A DNA stretch of 29,592 nucleotides from JAAYQU01 sp037441445 (GCA_037441445.1 JBBISE010000025.1:1-29592), one strand, 5' to 3'. Shown: positions 9,280 through 17,747, counted from the stretch's first letter. The notes: generated by a model from the sequence alone, not told the origin. Program-made: numbers and translations.

Positions 9280-10251
9280 TCACTTACTATTTTCCACCGC
9301 CGACCTGCCACTCTCCTTACTAAATGCTTTTACAATTTTGACCACCAGCGGGTGCCGTACTATATCGGTCTCGTCGAGTTCTACAAAGCTGATTCCATCA
9401 ATGTTTTTCAACACCTTTAGCGCGTGTATCAGACCACTTTTTTCGCTGGCAGGCAGGTCAATCTGAGTAATATCGCCGTTTACAATAAATTTGGAATGTT
9501 TCCCCATTCGCGTGAGGAACATTTTCAACTGGTTTACGGTTGTATTTTGTGCTTCATCTAAAATTACAAAGGCGTTATCGAGTGTTCGTCCGCGCATAAA
9601 GGCCAACGGGGCAATCTGTACAATGCCTTCCTCAATATACGACTCCAGTTTTCTTGGGGGAAGCATGTCGTTGAGTGCATCATAAAGTGGCTGTAGGTAA
9701 GGGTCGATTTTTTCTTTCAAATCGCCGGGTAAAAAGCCCAGACGTTCTCCGGCTTCAACAGCTGGCCGACTGAGAATTATCCGCTTCACCTCCTTATTTC
9801 GCAGTGCCCTGACAGCCAAAGCAATGGCTGTGTATGTTTTGCCGCAACCGGCAGGACCAATGGCAAACATCAGGTCGTTGGCCACATGCTCGCGAACCAT
9901 GCGTTGCTGGTTGGCGGTCATGGCTTTCACTATTTTTCCGTTGTTCCCATAAACCAAAACATCCAAATCGCTGTTCAGGGTTTGGGTCGATTTGTGAGAG
10001 TCTGACTCTGCAAGGTTTTCAATGTCCTCGCTTTTCAGCCTCCCAAAGCGGCGGTAATGTTCTATAAACTTATAATAGCGTTCAGTAAAAAAATCGACAT
10101 CCGATGGTTCGCCCACAATTTTCAGAATATCGCCACGGGCAACAAGTTTTACCTGTGGAAAAATTCGCCTTATGATGTCAAAGTTTGTATTGTTGACCCC
10201 GTATAGGTCAACGGGGGCTATGTCGCAAATCTCAATAATCCGTTCAATCAT
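9280..10251 (-). CDS. phoH: PhoH family P-loop ATPase
   Basis: This is a cytosolic ATPase of the PhoH/YbeZ family, whose members are linked to RNA metabolism and stress. The Walker A motif is GPAGCGKTYTA and Walker B is FVILDEAQN. RPAVEAGERLGFLPGDL and NGDITQIDLP are family hallmarks. Before the P-loop lies the N-terminal RNA-binding-like region seen in longer PhoH proteins (VKLVARGDILKIVGEP). The start chosen is MIERIIEIC at 10251; an in-frame ATG seven codons upstream adds only a hydrophobic leader. The protein is about 323 residues, normal for the family. It is divergent from the SAM-hydrolase-like gene across about 186 bases. Confidence 0.94.
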   Translation of the reverse strand: MIERIIEICDIAPVDLYGVNNTNFDIIRRIFPQVKLVARGDILKIVGEPSDVDFFTERYYKFIEHYRRFGRLKSEDIENLAESDSHKSTQTLNSDLDVLVYGNNGKIVKAMTANQQRMVREHVANDLMFAIGPAGCGKTYTAIALAVRALRNKEVKRIILSRPAVEAGERLGFLPGDLKEKIDPYLQPLYDALNDMLPPRKLESYIEEGIVQIAPLAFMRGRTLDNAFVILDEAQNTTVNQLKMFLTRMGKHSKFIVNGDITQIDLPASEKSGLIHALKVLKNIDGISFVELDETDIVRHPLVVKIVKAFSKESGRSAVENSK

Positions 10252-10437
10252 AAAAAGTGCTATGTAAATCAAAAAATGCTAAATTTGTCCGGTAAGTTTT
10301 CGCTTTTATTTTCCAAATCTTGCATAAACAAATCGTGGGCAATGGAGTAATAAGTCCGAACATTAAAATTTTCGTTGCAAAAATACACAAATTCAGGAAT
10401 AAATCCGTCTGAAGAACAAAGACAGCCAAGAAAAATA

Positions 10438-11208
10438 ATGAATATTTTAACCCTTATAACCGACTGGAATAATGAAGATTACTATGTAGGCATGGTAAAG
10501 GGTTATCTATTGAAAACCAATGCAGAAGTACAATTGGCAGAAATTTCCCACCGTATTCCGTTGTTTTCATCGTTGGTTGCCACGTTTATTTGCCGGGCTT
10601 CCTATGAATCCTTTCCCGAAGGCACGGTTCATGTATTGGGAATACGAGGCGGTATAAACAAGGAGGTTGCAAAACCGGTGGCTGTCAGTTATAAGAACCA
10701 TTGGTTTTTTGGTTTTAACAATCCCGATTTTCAACAAATGTTTGATGCGCCACAGAATCCAACAGCATGGGCACTGCCTGACTTCAATACATCGTTTCCG
10801 GAGCTTGATTTGTTAATTAAACCAGCCATTCAACTCCTTGAAGGCGTCCCAATAGAAAAAATTGCAACAGGATCTATTTCCCTGGAAAGGTTCACACCCG
10901 TAAAACACGAAACCACAGCAAATTCAATGGTTGGAGCTGTTCTATACATTGATGGTTACGGAAACGCCATAACCAATATTAGCCGCACCGATTTCGAATC
11001 GTTTACCCACGGACGAAAATTCAGGATAACCCTTTTGCGACAACAAAATGTTATAACCGAAATCAGCTCGACTGTTGGCGTTGAGGAAGGCGAACTGTTT
11101 GCTATTTTTAACTCTCTTGGATTGCTCGAGGTGGGACAAGTTAACAGTCGCCTTGATGAGTCCATTGGAATTGATGTTCATTCAAAAATCAGAATACAAT
11201 TGCTATGA
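10438..11208 (+). CDS. SAM-hydroxide adenosyltransferase-like (DUF62) protein with altered motifs
   Basis: The protein belongs to the SAM hydroxide adenosyltransferase/fluorinase fold, whose classical members hydrolyse S-adenosylmethionine. Seen here are the N-terminal ITDWNNEDYYVGMVKGYL (family: TDFGxxDxYVGxxKG) and the C-terminal domain GAVLYIDGYGNAITNIS. The central catalytic stretch is unlike the classical VDPGVGxxRR: it reads LGIRGGINKEVAKP, the PDNG motif reads FNNP, and FHGRD reads FPELD. Some of this is common in Bacteroidetes relatives, but the Asp of VD is also replaced by Arg. Catalysis may be lost or changed. The start is the ATG at 10438, since the longer frame adds an unlike 21-residue tail. 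Its stop overlaps the next gene in ATGA. Confidence 0.85.
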   Translation: MNILTLITDWNNEDYYVGMVKGYLLKTNAEVQLAEISHRIPLFSSLVATFICRASYESFPEGTVHVLGIRGGINKEVAKPVAVSYKNHWFFGFNNPDFQQMFDAPQNPTAWALPDFNTSFPELDLLIKPAIQLLEGVPIEKIATGSISLERFTPVKHETTANSMVGAVLYIDGYGNAITNISRTDFESFTHGRKFRITLLRQQNVITEISSTVGVEEGELFAIFNSLGLLEVGQVNSRLDESIGIDVHSKIRIQLL

Positions 11209-11513
11209 TTACACGAATCATTAAATTTCAGATTAAACAGGATTGTGAAAGCCAATTCGAAGACCTTGTTAAACAGTTCAAAGATGAACTTATGTCCTTT
11301 GATGGCCTTCACCATTTGGATATTTTGCGCGAGAAAGACAACCACATGAGTGTTTTTATTCTCATGATATTCAACACCGAAGCCAAACTTGACAGTTTTC
11401 GGCGCTCGGAGTTAAACAAGGTTGTAAAACAGCGACTAAAGGATATTACCGTTGGGGAACCTTTGGCATGGATGGTTGAAACACTTGACAACGAAAAAGC
11501 CGATGGAATCTGA
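11205..11513 (+). CDS. Small dimeric alpha/beta-barrel (Dabb/ABM-like) protein
   Basis: This 102-residue protein opens with a beta strand (MITRIIKFQIK), then an amphipathic helix, HHLDILREKDN, a second strand (MSVFILMIFN), a helix of the form EAKLDSFRRSELNKVVKQRL and a final strand. That order fits the ferredoxin-like dimeric alpha/beta barrel shared by stress-response Dabb and ABM-type proteins. No catalytic residues can be named, and the substrate is unknown. It is locked in an operon: its ATG overlaps the stop of the SAM-hydrolase-like gene by four bases, and its 3' end overlaps the mazG start by 11 bases. Translational coupling is likely. Confidence 0.65.
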   Translation: MITRIIKFQIKQDCESQFEDLVKQFKDELMSFDGLHHLDILREKDNHMSVFILMIFNTEAKLDSFRRSELNKVVKQRLKDITVGEPLAWMVETLDNEKADGI

Positions 11514-12303
11514 CAGAAAAGACACACTGCACAACTTTGCCCGGTTAATGGAAATAATGGACGAGTTGCGCGCCAAATGTCCCTGGGACAAGAAACAAAC
11601 CGTGGATACCTTGCGCCAATTGACCATTGAAGAGACGTTTGAATTGTCGGATGCCATTTTAAGCAATAAAACTTCCGAGTTAAAGAAGGAATTGGGCGAC
11701 CTGCTGCTGCATATTGTATTTTATGCCAAGATAGCCAATGAAAACCAATGGTTTACGCTCAACGACATTATTGAATCGCTCATTGCCAAGTTAATACACC
11801 GTCATCCCCATATTTATGGTACAACCGAAGCCAACGATGCAAAGACGGTTGAAGAGAACTGGGAAAAAATAAAACTGGGCGAAAAAGGCCGCGAAAAGCG
11901 GGTCTTGTCGGGTGTTCCCAGTTCGTTGCCGCCCATGATTAAAGCATTCCGGATTCAGCAAAAAGCACGCGGTGTGGGTTTCGACTGGGAATACCGCGAA
12001 CAGGTTTGGGACAAAGTCCAGGAAGAATTGAACGAGCTGATTGGGGAATTAAAAGCACAAAATGCCGACCCCGAAAAAATTGAGGACGAATATGGCGATT
12101 TTATTTTTTCCCTAATCAACGCGGGACGGTTGTATGACATTGATCCCGAGAAAGCACTGGAACAAACCAACCGGAAGTTTATCAGCCGCTTTAACTATCT
12201 CGAGGAACAAACACTGCTCAAAGGAAGAAGCCTGCACGACATGACCCTGGCCGAAATGGAGGAAATATGGCAGGAGGCTAAAAAGAAGGGGCCCAGGGTT
12301 TAG
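11503..12303 (+). CDS. mazG: Nucleoside triphosphate pyrophosphohydrolase MazG
   Basis: This is a house-cleaning enzyme that hydrolyses (d)NTPs to monophosphates and pyrophosphate. The N-terminal MazG domain has KCPWDKKQT, then TIEETFELSDAI and KKELGDLLLHIVFYAKIA, the EExxE and ExxD metal-binding motifs. A second MazG repeat follows, with KVQEELNELIGEL and KIEDEYGDFIFSLINAGR. KRVLSGVPSSLPPMIKAFRIQQKARGVGFDWE-type linker sequence, split here by its own motifs, is typical of the tandem form. The length of 266 residues from MESDRKDT is normal. The start at 11503 lies inside the previous gene by 11 bases; a 17-codon longer frame is possible but unlike the family. The stop is TAG. Confidence 0.94.
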   Translation: MESDRKDTLHNFARLMEIMDELRAKCPWDKKQTVDTLRQLTIEETFELSDAILSNKTSELKKELGDLLLHIVFYAKIANENQWFTLNDIIESLIAKLIHRHPHIYGTTEANDAKTVEENWEKIKLGEKGREKRVLSGVPSSLPPMIKAFRIQQKARGVGFDWEYREQVWDKVQEELNELIGELKAQNADPEKIEDEYGDFIFSLINAGRLYDIDPEKALEQTNRKFISRFNYLEEQTLLKGRSLHDMTLAEMEEIWQEAKKKGPRV

Positions 12304-12375
12304 GTGTAAAAGGCTTAAGGAAAGAAATTCCGATGTGCCTCTATGCATCATTAACAAAACAGTAATTAAGCAACG

Positions 12376-12406
12376 TTGCTTTGGATTAGCAAAAGAAATA
12401 TTTTTG
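12376..12406 (+). promoter_or_regulatory. Bacteroidetes-type promoter upstream of the small barrel gene
   Basis: TTG at 12376-12378 is followed after 20 bases by TATTTTTG at 12399-12406, a perfect TAnnTTTG -7 element. Transcription would begin near 12412, shortly before the ATG at 12435 that opens a signal-peptide-like frame. This supports 12435 as the ancestral start of the gene that follows. Confidence 0.6.
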
Positions 12407-12434
12407 CGCGAGAATCTTAAAAGAATATATCCTT

Positions 12435-13128
12435 ATGAGAAAACTATCTATCCTTTTCCTTTTCACATGTTTATAATTTTTCGGTTTACGGCCATATGGA
12501 ACTTCATGCCGACTTTAATCGTGCCCCTGTGTGTCGAAAAATCGGTTGTCGGCATGGGCGTTTCATGGCATTAGTTCAGCTTGCCACCACTGCGCAAACT
12601 GTTGATGCAACGAAAAATCCTTCAGCTTCAACGGTCAACACAGGAACAAACGCAGGCGATGTTGCTCCAGATAAATTTGCTCTTGGTTTGGGAGCAGGAC
12701 TTGATTTCGGAGGTATTGGTTTAAATTTCACCTATTATCTTAATAAAAATCTGGGGCTTTTCGCCGGTGGTGGATATGCCGTTATCGGATTCGGTCCCTG
12801 TGCAGGTGTAAAACTCCGTTTAATTTCCGATCCGGTTTCGGGAAGAGTCAGCCCATTCGTATTTGGAATGTATGGTTATCATACCGTTGTTAAGGTTGAA
12901 AACGCAACAGATTTGAACAAAATGTTTTACGGAGCAACCCCAGGCGGTGGTCTTGAAGTGCGTCTTGGTGCTGCAAAAAGAAATTATTTATCTATTGGCC
13001 TCAGTGTTCCTATACGAGGCAAAGAAGTCCCTGATTATTTCGACCATTTAAAAGCTATAGGTGTGGAAATGAAGAGCGAACTGCCACCCATTGGTATTTC
13101 CCTTGGTTACAAAATCGCCAACCGATAA
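12435..13128 (+). pseudogene. Small outer-membrane beta-barrel-like gene with broken signal-peptide region
   Basis: From 12496 to 13128 a frame encodes a glycine/aromatic-rich protein with alternating strands (KFALGLGAGLDFGGIGLNF, LGLFAGGGYAVIGFG, PFVFGMYGYH, PIGISLGYKIANR), as in small outer-membrane barrels. The open N-terminus of that frame is not a signal peptide, though ALVQLATTAQT just before the mature part looks like the end of one. A promoter leads to the ATG at 12435, which reads MRKLSILFLFTCL and stops after 13 codons in another frame. Joining MRKLSILFLFTCL to FMALVQLATTAQT would give a normal signal peptide, so the roughly 90 bases between look inserted or frame-disrupting. They contain two interleaved inverted repeats. 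Expression from 12496 would leave the protein in the cytosol. A sequencing error is the alternative. Function is unknown. Confidence 0.55.
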
Positions 13129-13144
13129 GTTTCCCCAAAAGAAA

Positions 13145-13181
13145 AGAAGGGAAGGCATCCTTAAAAAGAGCCTTCCCTTCT
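13145..13181. terminator. Bidirectional terminator between convergent genes
   Basis: A perfect 12-bp stem pairs 13145-13156 (AGAAGGGAAGGC) with 13170-13181 across a 13-base loop. It lies between the convergent barrel-like gene and fhs, with A-rich sequence on the left and a short T-rich stretch on the right, and can serve both strands. Confidence 0.8.
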
Positions 13182-13199
13182 CATTTTACTGATAACCAA

Positions 13200-14870
13200 C
13201 TAAAACAACCCTGTAATATTTCCTTCGTCGTCGATGTCCATGTTGTTGGCTGCCGGCGTGGGAGGAAGTCCGGGCATGCGCATAATTTCGCCGGTTATGG
13301 GAACCACAAATCCGGCTCCGGCAGCTATTTCAATGGTGCGAACGGTGACCACAAAATCTTTGGGACGGCCAAGCAATTCGGGATTGTCAGACAGTGATTT
13401 CTGCGTTTTGGCAATACACACCGGCAGTTTGTCCAAACCCAGCTTTTCTATGTTTTCCAAATCGGCTTTGGCTTGTGGCGTAAAGTCGATGGCTTGAGCC
13501 CCATAAATTTCTTTGGCAAGGGTTTCAATCTTTTCGGGGATAGACGTGTTCCAGTCGTACATAGGTTTGTACTTGCGTGTGCAGCGTTCAGCAACCTCTA
13601 CAACGGTTTTGGCCAGTTCCTCGGCTCCTTCGCCGCCTTTTCCCCACACGTTTACCTCAATGGCTTTCATACCGGCTTTGGCTACGTGGTCTATAATAAA
13701 TTTTACTTCTTCGTCGGTGTCGGTGGTGAAGCGGTTGATGGCAATGACCGAACAAATATTAAACTTCTTAATGTTTTCGATGTGTTTATCGAGGTTCTCA
13801 ACCCCTTTGGCCAGCGCTTCCACATTGGGTTTGCTAATTTCAGACAACGCAACACCGCCATGGTATTTCAGTGCCCGAATGGTGGCCACCAGCACCACGG
13901 CTTTTGGCGACAGGCCACTGTACCCGCACTTGATATCGAAAAACTTCTCGGCTCCCAAATCGAACCCGAAACCGGCTTCGGTAACGGCATATTCGCTCAG
14001 GGTTAATCCCATACGGGTAGCAATGACCGAGTTTGTTCCCTGGGCAATGTTGGCAAACGGGCCTCCGTGAATAATAGCGGGTGTATTTTCAATGGTTTGC
14101 ACTAAATTTGGTTTTATAGCGTCTTTGAGCAGTGCAGCCATGGCCCCTTCGGCTTTCAGGTCGCGGGCATAGATCGGTTTCTTGTCGTAGGTAAACCCAA
14201 CGAAAATATTTCCCAATTTGCGTTTCAAATCCTTCAAATCGTTGGCCAGACAAAGAGCCGCCATTACTTCCGATGCCGCTGTAATGTCGAATCCGGTTTC
14301 GCGCGGCACGCCCATGGTTTTGCCGCCAAGGCCAACAATGATGCTGCGCAGGGCACGGTCGTTCATGTCCATTACGCGTTTCCAGGTAACCGTCCGGGGA
14401 TCGATGCCCAGGTTATTTTTCTTTCCTTGTATGTTATTGTCAATCAGCGCCGAAAGCAGGTTGTGGGCTTTTTCAATGGCAGCAAAATCGCCGGTAAAAT
14501 GCAAATTTATGTCTTCCATGGGCAACACCTGACTGTATCCGCCACCGGTGGCACCGCCTTTAATTCCGAAAACAGGACCCAGCGAGGGTTCGCGCAGCAC
14601 TACGGTTGTTTTTTTTCCAATCCGGTTCAGACCTTGTGCCAGCCCAATGCTAACGGTGGTTTTGCCTTCACCTGCCGGTGTTGGCGAAATGGCCGATACT
14701 AAAATCAACGAACTTTTGCTGACTTTGTCCAGGTCAATGAGCGACAAAGGCAGCTTGGCTTTGTATTTTCCGTACTGTTCCAGCAATTCGCTGTCAATGC
14801 CCAACCCTTTGGCAATTTCGGTAATGGGTTTCATGGTTGCTTTTTTTGCAATTTCCTGATCGCTACTCAT
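13200..14870 (-). CDS. fhs: Formate-tetrahydrofolate ligase
   Basis: This cytosolic one-carbon enzyme makes 10-formyl-THF from formate, THF and ATP. The P-loop is SPTPAGEGKTTVSIGLAQGL. The family motif LREPSLGPVFGIKGGATGGG is followed by GGYSQVLPMEDINLHFTGD. The folate-site region GGPFANIAQGTNSV and the C-terminal TGEIMRMPGLPPTPAANNMD are present. The length of 556 residues equals the usual monofunctional enzyme. The start is MSSDQEIAKK at 14870. It stands alone on its strand, ending at a shared terminator and divergent from an exported Ntn hydrolase across about 205 bases. Nothing is missing. Confidence 0.97.
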   Translation of the reverse strand: MSSDQEIAKKATMKPITEIAKGLGIDSELLEQYGKYKAKLPLSLIDLDKVSKSSLILVSAISPTPAGEGKTTVSIGLAQGLNRIGKKTTVVLREPSLGPVFGIKGGATGGGYSQVLPMEDINLHFTGDFAAIEKAHNLLSALIDNNIQGKKNNLGIDPRTVTWKRVMDMNDRALRSIIVGLGGKTMGVPRETGFDITAASEVMAALCLANDLKDLKRKLGNIFVGFTYDKKPIYARDLKAEGAMAALLKDAIKPNLVQTIENTPAIIHGGPFANIAQGTNSVIATRMGLTLSEYAVTEAGFGFDLGAEKFFDIKCGYSGLSPKAVVLVATIRALKYHGGVALSEISKPNVEALAKGVENLDKHIENIKKFNICSVIAINRFTTDTDEEVKFIIDHVAKAGMKAIEVNVWGKGGEGAEELAKTVVEVAERCTRKYKPMYDWNTSIPEKIETLAKEIYGAQAIDFTPQAKADLENIEKLGLDKLPVCIAKTQKSLSDNPELLGRPKDFVVTVRTIEIAAGAGFVVPITGEIMRMPGLPPTPAANNMDIDDEGNITGLF

Positions 14871-15075
14871 AACTGAATGTTTTAATGATTTTGCTTAGTA
14901 ACAATCCACGGCGCCGTTTGTTGAAAATTTCAGGAACTGACCCACAGAAACCAATGGAAATGCCATAGTGTGAAATACAAACATTTGGGATCGAATTTGT
15001 TTTTATGCCTCAGTTACTTTTCTTTTTCGATTTATTCCTACCTTCGTTGGCATTAAAATTCAAAAACAAACGAAA

Positions 15076-16314
15076 ATGAAAACTTTTATTGCACTCATTG
15101 TACTGATGGCGACCGTTGTGCCACAGTCACTTCTGGCTTGCACTACCGTTATTATTTCCGGAAAATACACTTCCGATGGTCGTCCAATTCTCTGGAAACA
15201 CCGCGATACGGACAACCTGAATAACAAACTTATTTATTTGTCAAAAGGAAATATGGCGGCCATTGCCTTGATAGATTCTGACGACAAAGATGTCGAGAAT
15301 ATCTGGATAGGTTTTAACAGTGCCGGATTTGCCATCATGAACTCCTCCTCGTACAATCTGAAACCTGCGGACGATACTGCTACCGTTTCCGATTTGGAAG
15401 GAATACTGATGAAAGAAGCCTTGTTGAGCTGTACCTCGGTCGATGACTTCGAGTTGTTCCTGAAGAATTACCGGTTACCCCGTGGTGTTGAAGCCAATTT
15501 TGGGGTTATGGATGCCTTGGGAGGAGCCGCTTATTTCGAGACCAACAACTTTATTTACAACAAGGTAGATGTAAACGATCCACGGATTGCACCACACGGT
15601 TATGTTGTCCGAACCAACTACTCTTTCACCGGCGAAACCAATATGGGCGCAGGATATATCCGTTTCGAAACCGCAGAAAAGCTTTTCTACCGCGCCTCGG
15701 CATCGGGAAACCTTAATATCCCCTACATGCTCGAAAACATGTCCCTCTCGCTTGAAAATTCTTATACGGGACAAAAATTGACCAATTATCTGGATTTGAA
15801 CGAAAAAACGGAGAACTTTATCTATTTTCAGGACTGTATTAACCGTTACAGCACTTCTTCTTCGGTCATGGTTCACGGTGTAAAGATTGGAGAACCCGTT
15901 GAATTTACAACCCTGTGGGCTTATGTAGGTTTTCCTTTGGGTTCGGTTCCAATTCCTGTTTGGCTTACGCCCAAAGGAACGCTCCCTTCCATTGTCACAG
16001 GCAAAGGGTTGGACAACGCCGAAATGTGCGATTTAGCACTGGAACTAAAAAAAGTAATGATCCCCTCGCGCCGCGGATCAACGAAATATTACATCAATAC
16101 TACCAAAATTGCCAATTCAAAGGGTAACGGAATCACGCAACAATTGCTTCCCGTTCGTCAGGAAATTGTACAGAAAACTCTGCAAAAAGTGGAGACCTGG
16201 CGAAAAAACGGAAAAATTGTACCATCGGAGGTAGATGCGCATTTTGTCTGGATTGACAATGTTGTCCGTCAATCGTATAGGGAATTGTTTGGCTTGCAAC
16301 GCGATTCCAAATAG
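15076..16314 (+). CDS. Exported Ntn hydrolase, linear amide C-N hydrolase / C45-C69-like
   Basis: Residues 1-21 form a signal peptide ending LLA. Cleavage exposes Cys22 in CTTVIISGKYTSDG, so the same cut that exports the protein would create the N-terminal nucleophile. The following GRPILWKHRDTDN matches the choloylglycine/penicillin-acylase-like Ntn hydrolases, as do WIGFNSAGFAIMNSSSYNL and the NYSFTG motif near residue 180. Members hydrolyse linear amides such as conjugated bile acids, N-acyl amino acids or dipeptides; the substrate cannot be told here. Of 412 residues, the last ~100 form a C-terminal extension. It is monocistronic, followed by a transposon-like element 31 bases after its TAG stop. 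The fold is confident, the specificity is not. Confidence 0.85.
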   Translation: MKTFIALIVLMATVVPQSLLACTTVIISGKYTSDGRPILWKHRDTDNLNNKLIYLSKGNMAAIALIDSDDKDVENIWIGFNSAGFAIMNSSSYNLKPADDTATVSDLEGILMKEALLSCTSVDDFELFLKNYRLPRGVEANFGVMDALGGAAYFETNNFIYNKVDVNDPRIAPHGYVVRTNYSFTGETNMGAGYIRFETAEKLFYRASASGNLNIPYMLENMSLSLENSYTGQKLTNYLDLNEKTENFIYFQDCINRYSTSSSVMVHGVKIGEPVEFTTLWAYVGFPLGSVPIPVWLTPKGTLPSIVTGKGLDNAEMCDLALELKKVMIPSRRGSTKYYINTTKIANSKGNGITQQLLPVRQEIVQKTLQKVETWRKNGKIVPSEVDAHFVWIDNVVRQSYRELFGLQRDSK

Positions 16315-16339
16315 GGATTTCGATGATATTCAAATACCA

Positions 16340-16345
16340 TAAATA
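16340..16345. repeat. Target-site duplication, left copy (TAAATA)
   Basis: TAAATA lies directly outside the left terminal inverted repeat of the 16346-16802 element and is repeated directly outside the right end at 16803-16808. Confidence 0.7.
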
Positions 16346-16465
16346 GGGTCTGCTGAAAATCGCTTATTGTGTTCAAATTTAAACACATAAAATGGGATTC
16401 TATACGCTCTGATGCAAGTGATTTCGACTCCAAAACGAAAAAACCTTGCATTATTAATCTTTCTA

Positions 16466-16487
16466 ACTTTTTGCTTGATCAAAAAGT
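16466..16487. repeat. Perfect short hairpin within the MITE
   Basis: ACTTTTTG (16466-16473) pairs with CAAAAAGT (16480-16487) around a CTTGAT loop. The loop bases can also pair with ATCAAG a little downstream. I recall this kind of segment as common in Bacteroidetes intergenic repeats. Confidence 0.6.
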
Positions 16488-16529
16488 AACAAAAAATCAA
16501 GACAAAACTAAGCTTCTTCCCGCCCTGTC

Positions 16530-16654
16530 AAACCGGAAGAGCCATGGCAACGTAGGCCAAAATGAAACCTTAAAAGAGAGTTATTGCCTTGTTTAGGCCA
16601 ATGAACGTTTCATTTTGGTAACGCAAGCGCCCTTGCTCATGGCTCTAACCGGTT
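16530..16654. repeat. Long imperfect palindrome inside the MITE
   Basis: The left arm (16530-16569) and the right arm (16606-16654) share AACCGG, AGAGCCATG and CCAAAATGAAAC in the same order when one arm is read in reverse complement. The right arm has an extra ten or so bases. As RNA it would form a stem of roughly 35 pairs with bulges. Confidence 0.7.
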
Positions 16655-16802
16655 TGCCATATCACGCCTGCGCCTGGCCCGCAGTTTTGTCAGGCCACCG
16701 CGCATCAGGCATTCGCACACCACGTTGACCATAGTTTGTGGTTGCCCAAAAAAAACAAAACAAGCAAAAAATAAATATTTGATTGACTTTTTCAGCAGGT
16801 CC

Positions 16803-16808
16803 TAAATA
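16803..16808. repeat. Target-site duplication, right copy (TAAATA)
   Basis: TAAATA follows the right terminal inverted repeat at once and equals the copy at 16340-16345. The remaining bases to 16979 show no gene. Confidence 0.7.
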
Positions 16809-16979
16809 AAAAATATCAACAATAATACTTTGCACCAACTTGATAAAATTCAAATTGTAAAATTTCAACCATATTTTTGAACTTCAATCTGAACAATAAT
16901 TGTGTACTTTGCTAGAGCTATGCTTTACCAGTTCGAAACACATTTGCAGCCTTTCTATAAAATACTACAAAGTCGTGTT

Positions 16980-17711
16980 TTATTCTGCCTTCCTTTCCCC
17001 AGTCCTAATAAGCCCCTCATCGAGCACAAAGGTTTTGTTGTTGTGCAGGGTGTAGGCAATTAAACCATATTTCAAGGTAAAATATAGAACCCCGCCGCGA
17101 CAAAATGACAAAACGTACCCGCCAGCACCAAAACGTGGAATATGGCGTGGTTGTAGGGTATTTTTTTGATGCTGTATAAAACCGCTCCCACCGTGCAGGC
17201 AACTCCTCCGGCAAACAGCCAGAAAAGTCCCTGGCTGAAAAATTGTCCACTAACGGATTAATAACCAATACAATAATCCAACCCATGGCCACATACAAAA
17301 TGGTGGATGCCAGTTTAAACCTGCCGGCAAAAAAGAGTTTTAAAATAATGCCTATCAGAGCAATTCCCCATGCCACGCCAAAAATTGTCCAACCCGTTTT
17401 CTCAGGCAGAACCACCAGTGTAAAAGGCGTGTAAGTACCGGCAATCAGAACATAAATGGCCGCGTGGTCGAACACTTTCAGCTTTTTTCGAGTCATTTTG
17501 TCTTTTGAATTGTGGTACAGTGTCGATGCCAAATATAAGAGTATCATGCTGATACCAAAAATAGCAAAACTGACCACATGGACAGCGCTACCATGCAGGG
17601 AGCTGTGCAAAATCAGGTACACGGTTCCCCCAATGCTCAGCACTATGCCAATGGCATGCGAAACGACGTTGATTTTTTCTTCCCGGGTTTGTAAAAAATG
17701 GTATTTGTCAT
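16980..17711 (-). pseudogene. Hemolysin III / YqfA (PAQR-like) membrane protein, three frameshifts
   Basis: The middle frame (17643 down to about 17240) encodes typical hemolysin III segments: LSIGGTVYLILHSSLHG, ILLYLASTLYHNS, KVFDHAAIYVLIAGTYTPF and TILYVAMGWIIV. The expected flanks sit in other frames. An ATG at 17711 leads to TNTIFYKPG and, after one missing base in 17673-17684, EEKINVVSHAIGIV. One base missing in the A-run 17238-17242 (T-run on the coding strand) restores FFSQGLFWLFAGGVACTVG and IPYNHAIFHVLVLAGTFCHF. One more at the C-run 17090-17093 restores VLYFTLKYGLIAYTLH. The frame then ends at 16980. Repaired, it would have about 244 residues and seven membrane segments. All three faults are one-base deficits in homopolymers, so assembly error is as likely as decay. 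Confidence 0.8.
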
Positions 17712-17747
17712 TTGTTCACTTTTTCGGAGTCAAAAATACGCCAATAT

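Larger units (their letters stand above)
16346..16802. mobile_element. 457-bp MITE-like non-autonomous element
   Basis: The left end GGGTCTGCTGAAAA (16346-16359) and the inverted right end (16789-16802, reading GGACCTGCTGAAAA from outside) are terminal inverted repeats with 12 of 14 matches. Both sides carry the direct repeat TAAATA. No transposase frame lies inside; the only frames are under 80 codons and without recognisable features. The interior holds a hairpin at 16466-16487 and a long imperfect palindrome at 16530-16654. I take it as a MITE mobilised by a transposase elsewhere in the genome. Six-base duplications and these ends fit DDE-type insertion sequences, but I cannot name the family. 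Confidence 0.72.

Noticed and set aside
12335..12574. 79-codon frame upstream of the barrel gene
   Set aside because: It only passes through the promoter and broken signal region in a third frame and has no features of its own.
13234..14859. Several long plus-strand frames opposite fhs
   Set aside because: They are antisense shadows of a strongly conserved gene and have no recognisable domains.
15015..15022. TACTTTTC as a -7 element for the Ntn hydrolase
   Set aside because: It has one mismatch and no -33 TTG at proper spacing.
16369..16596. 75-codon frame inside the MITE
   Set aside because: It reads through the palindrome arm, ends arbitrarily and resembles no transposase.
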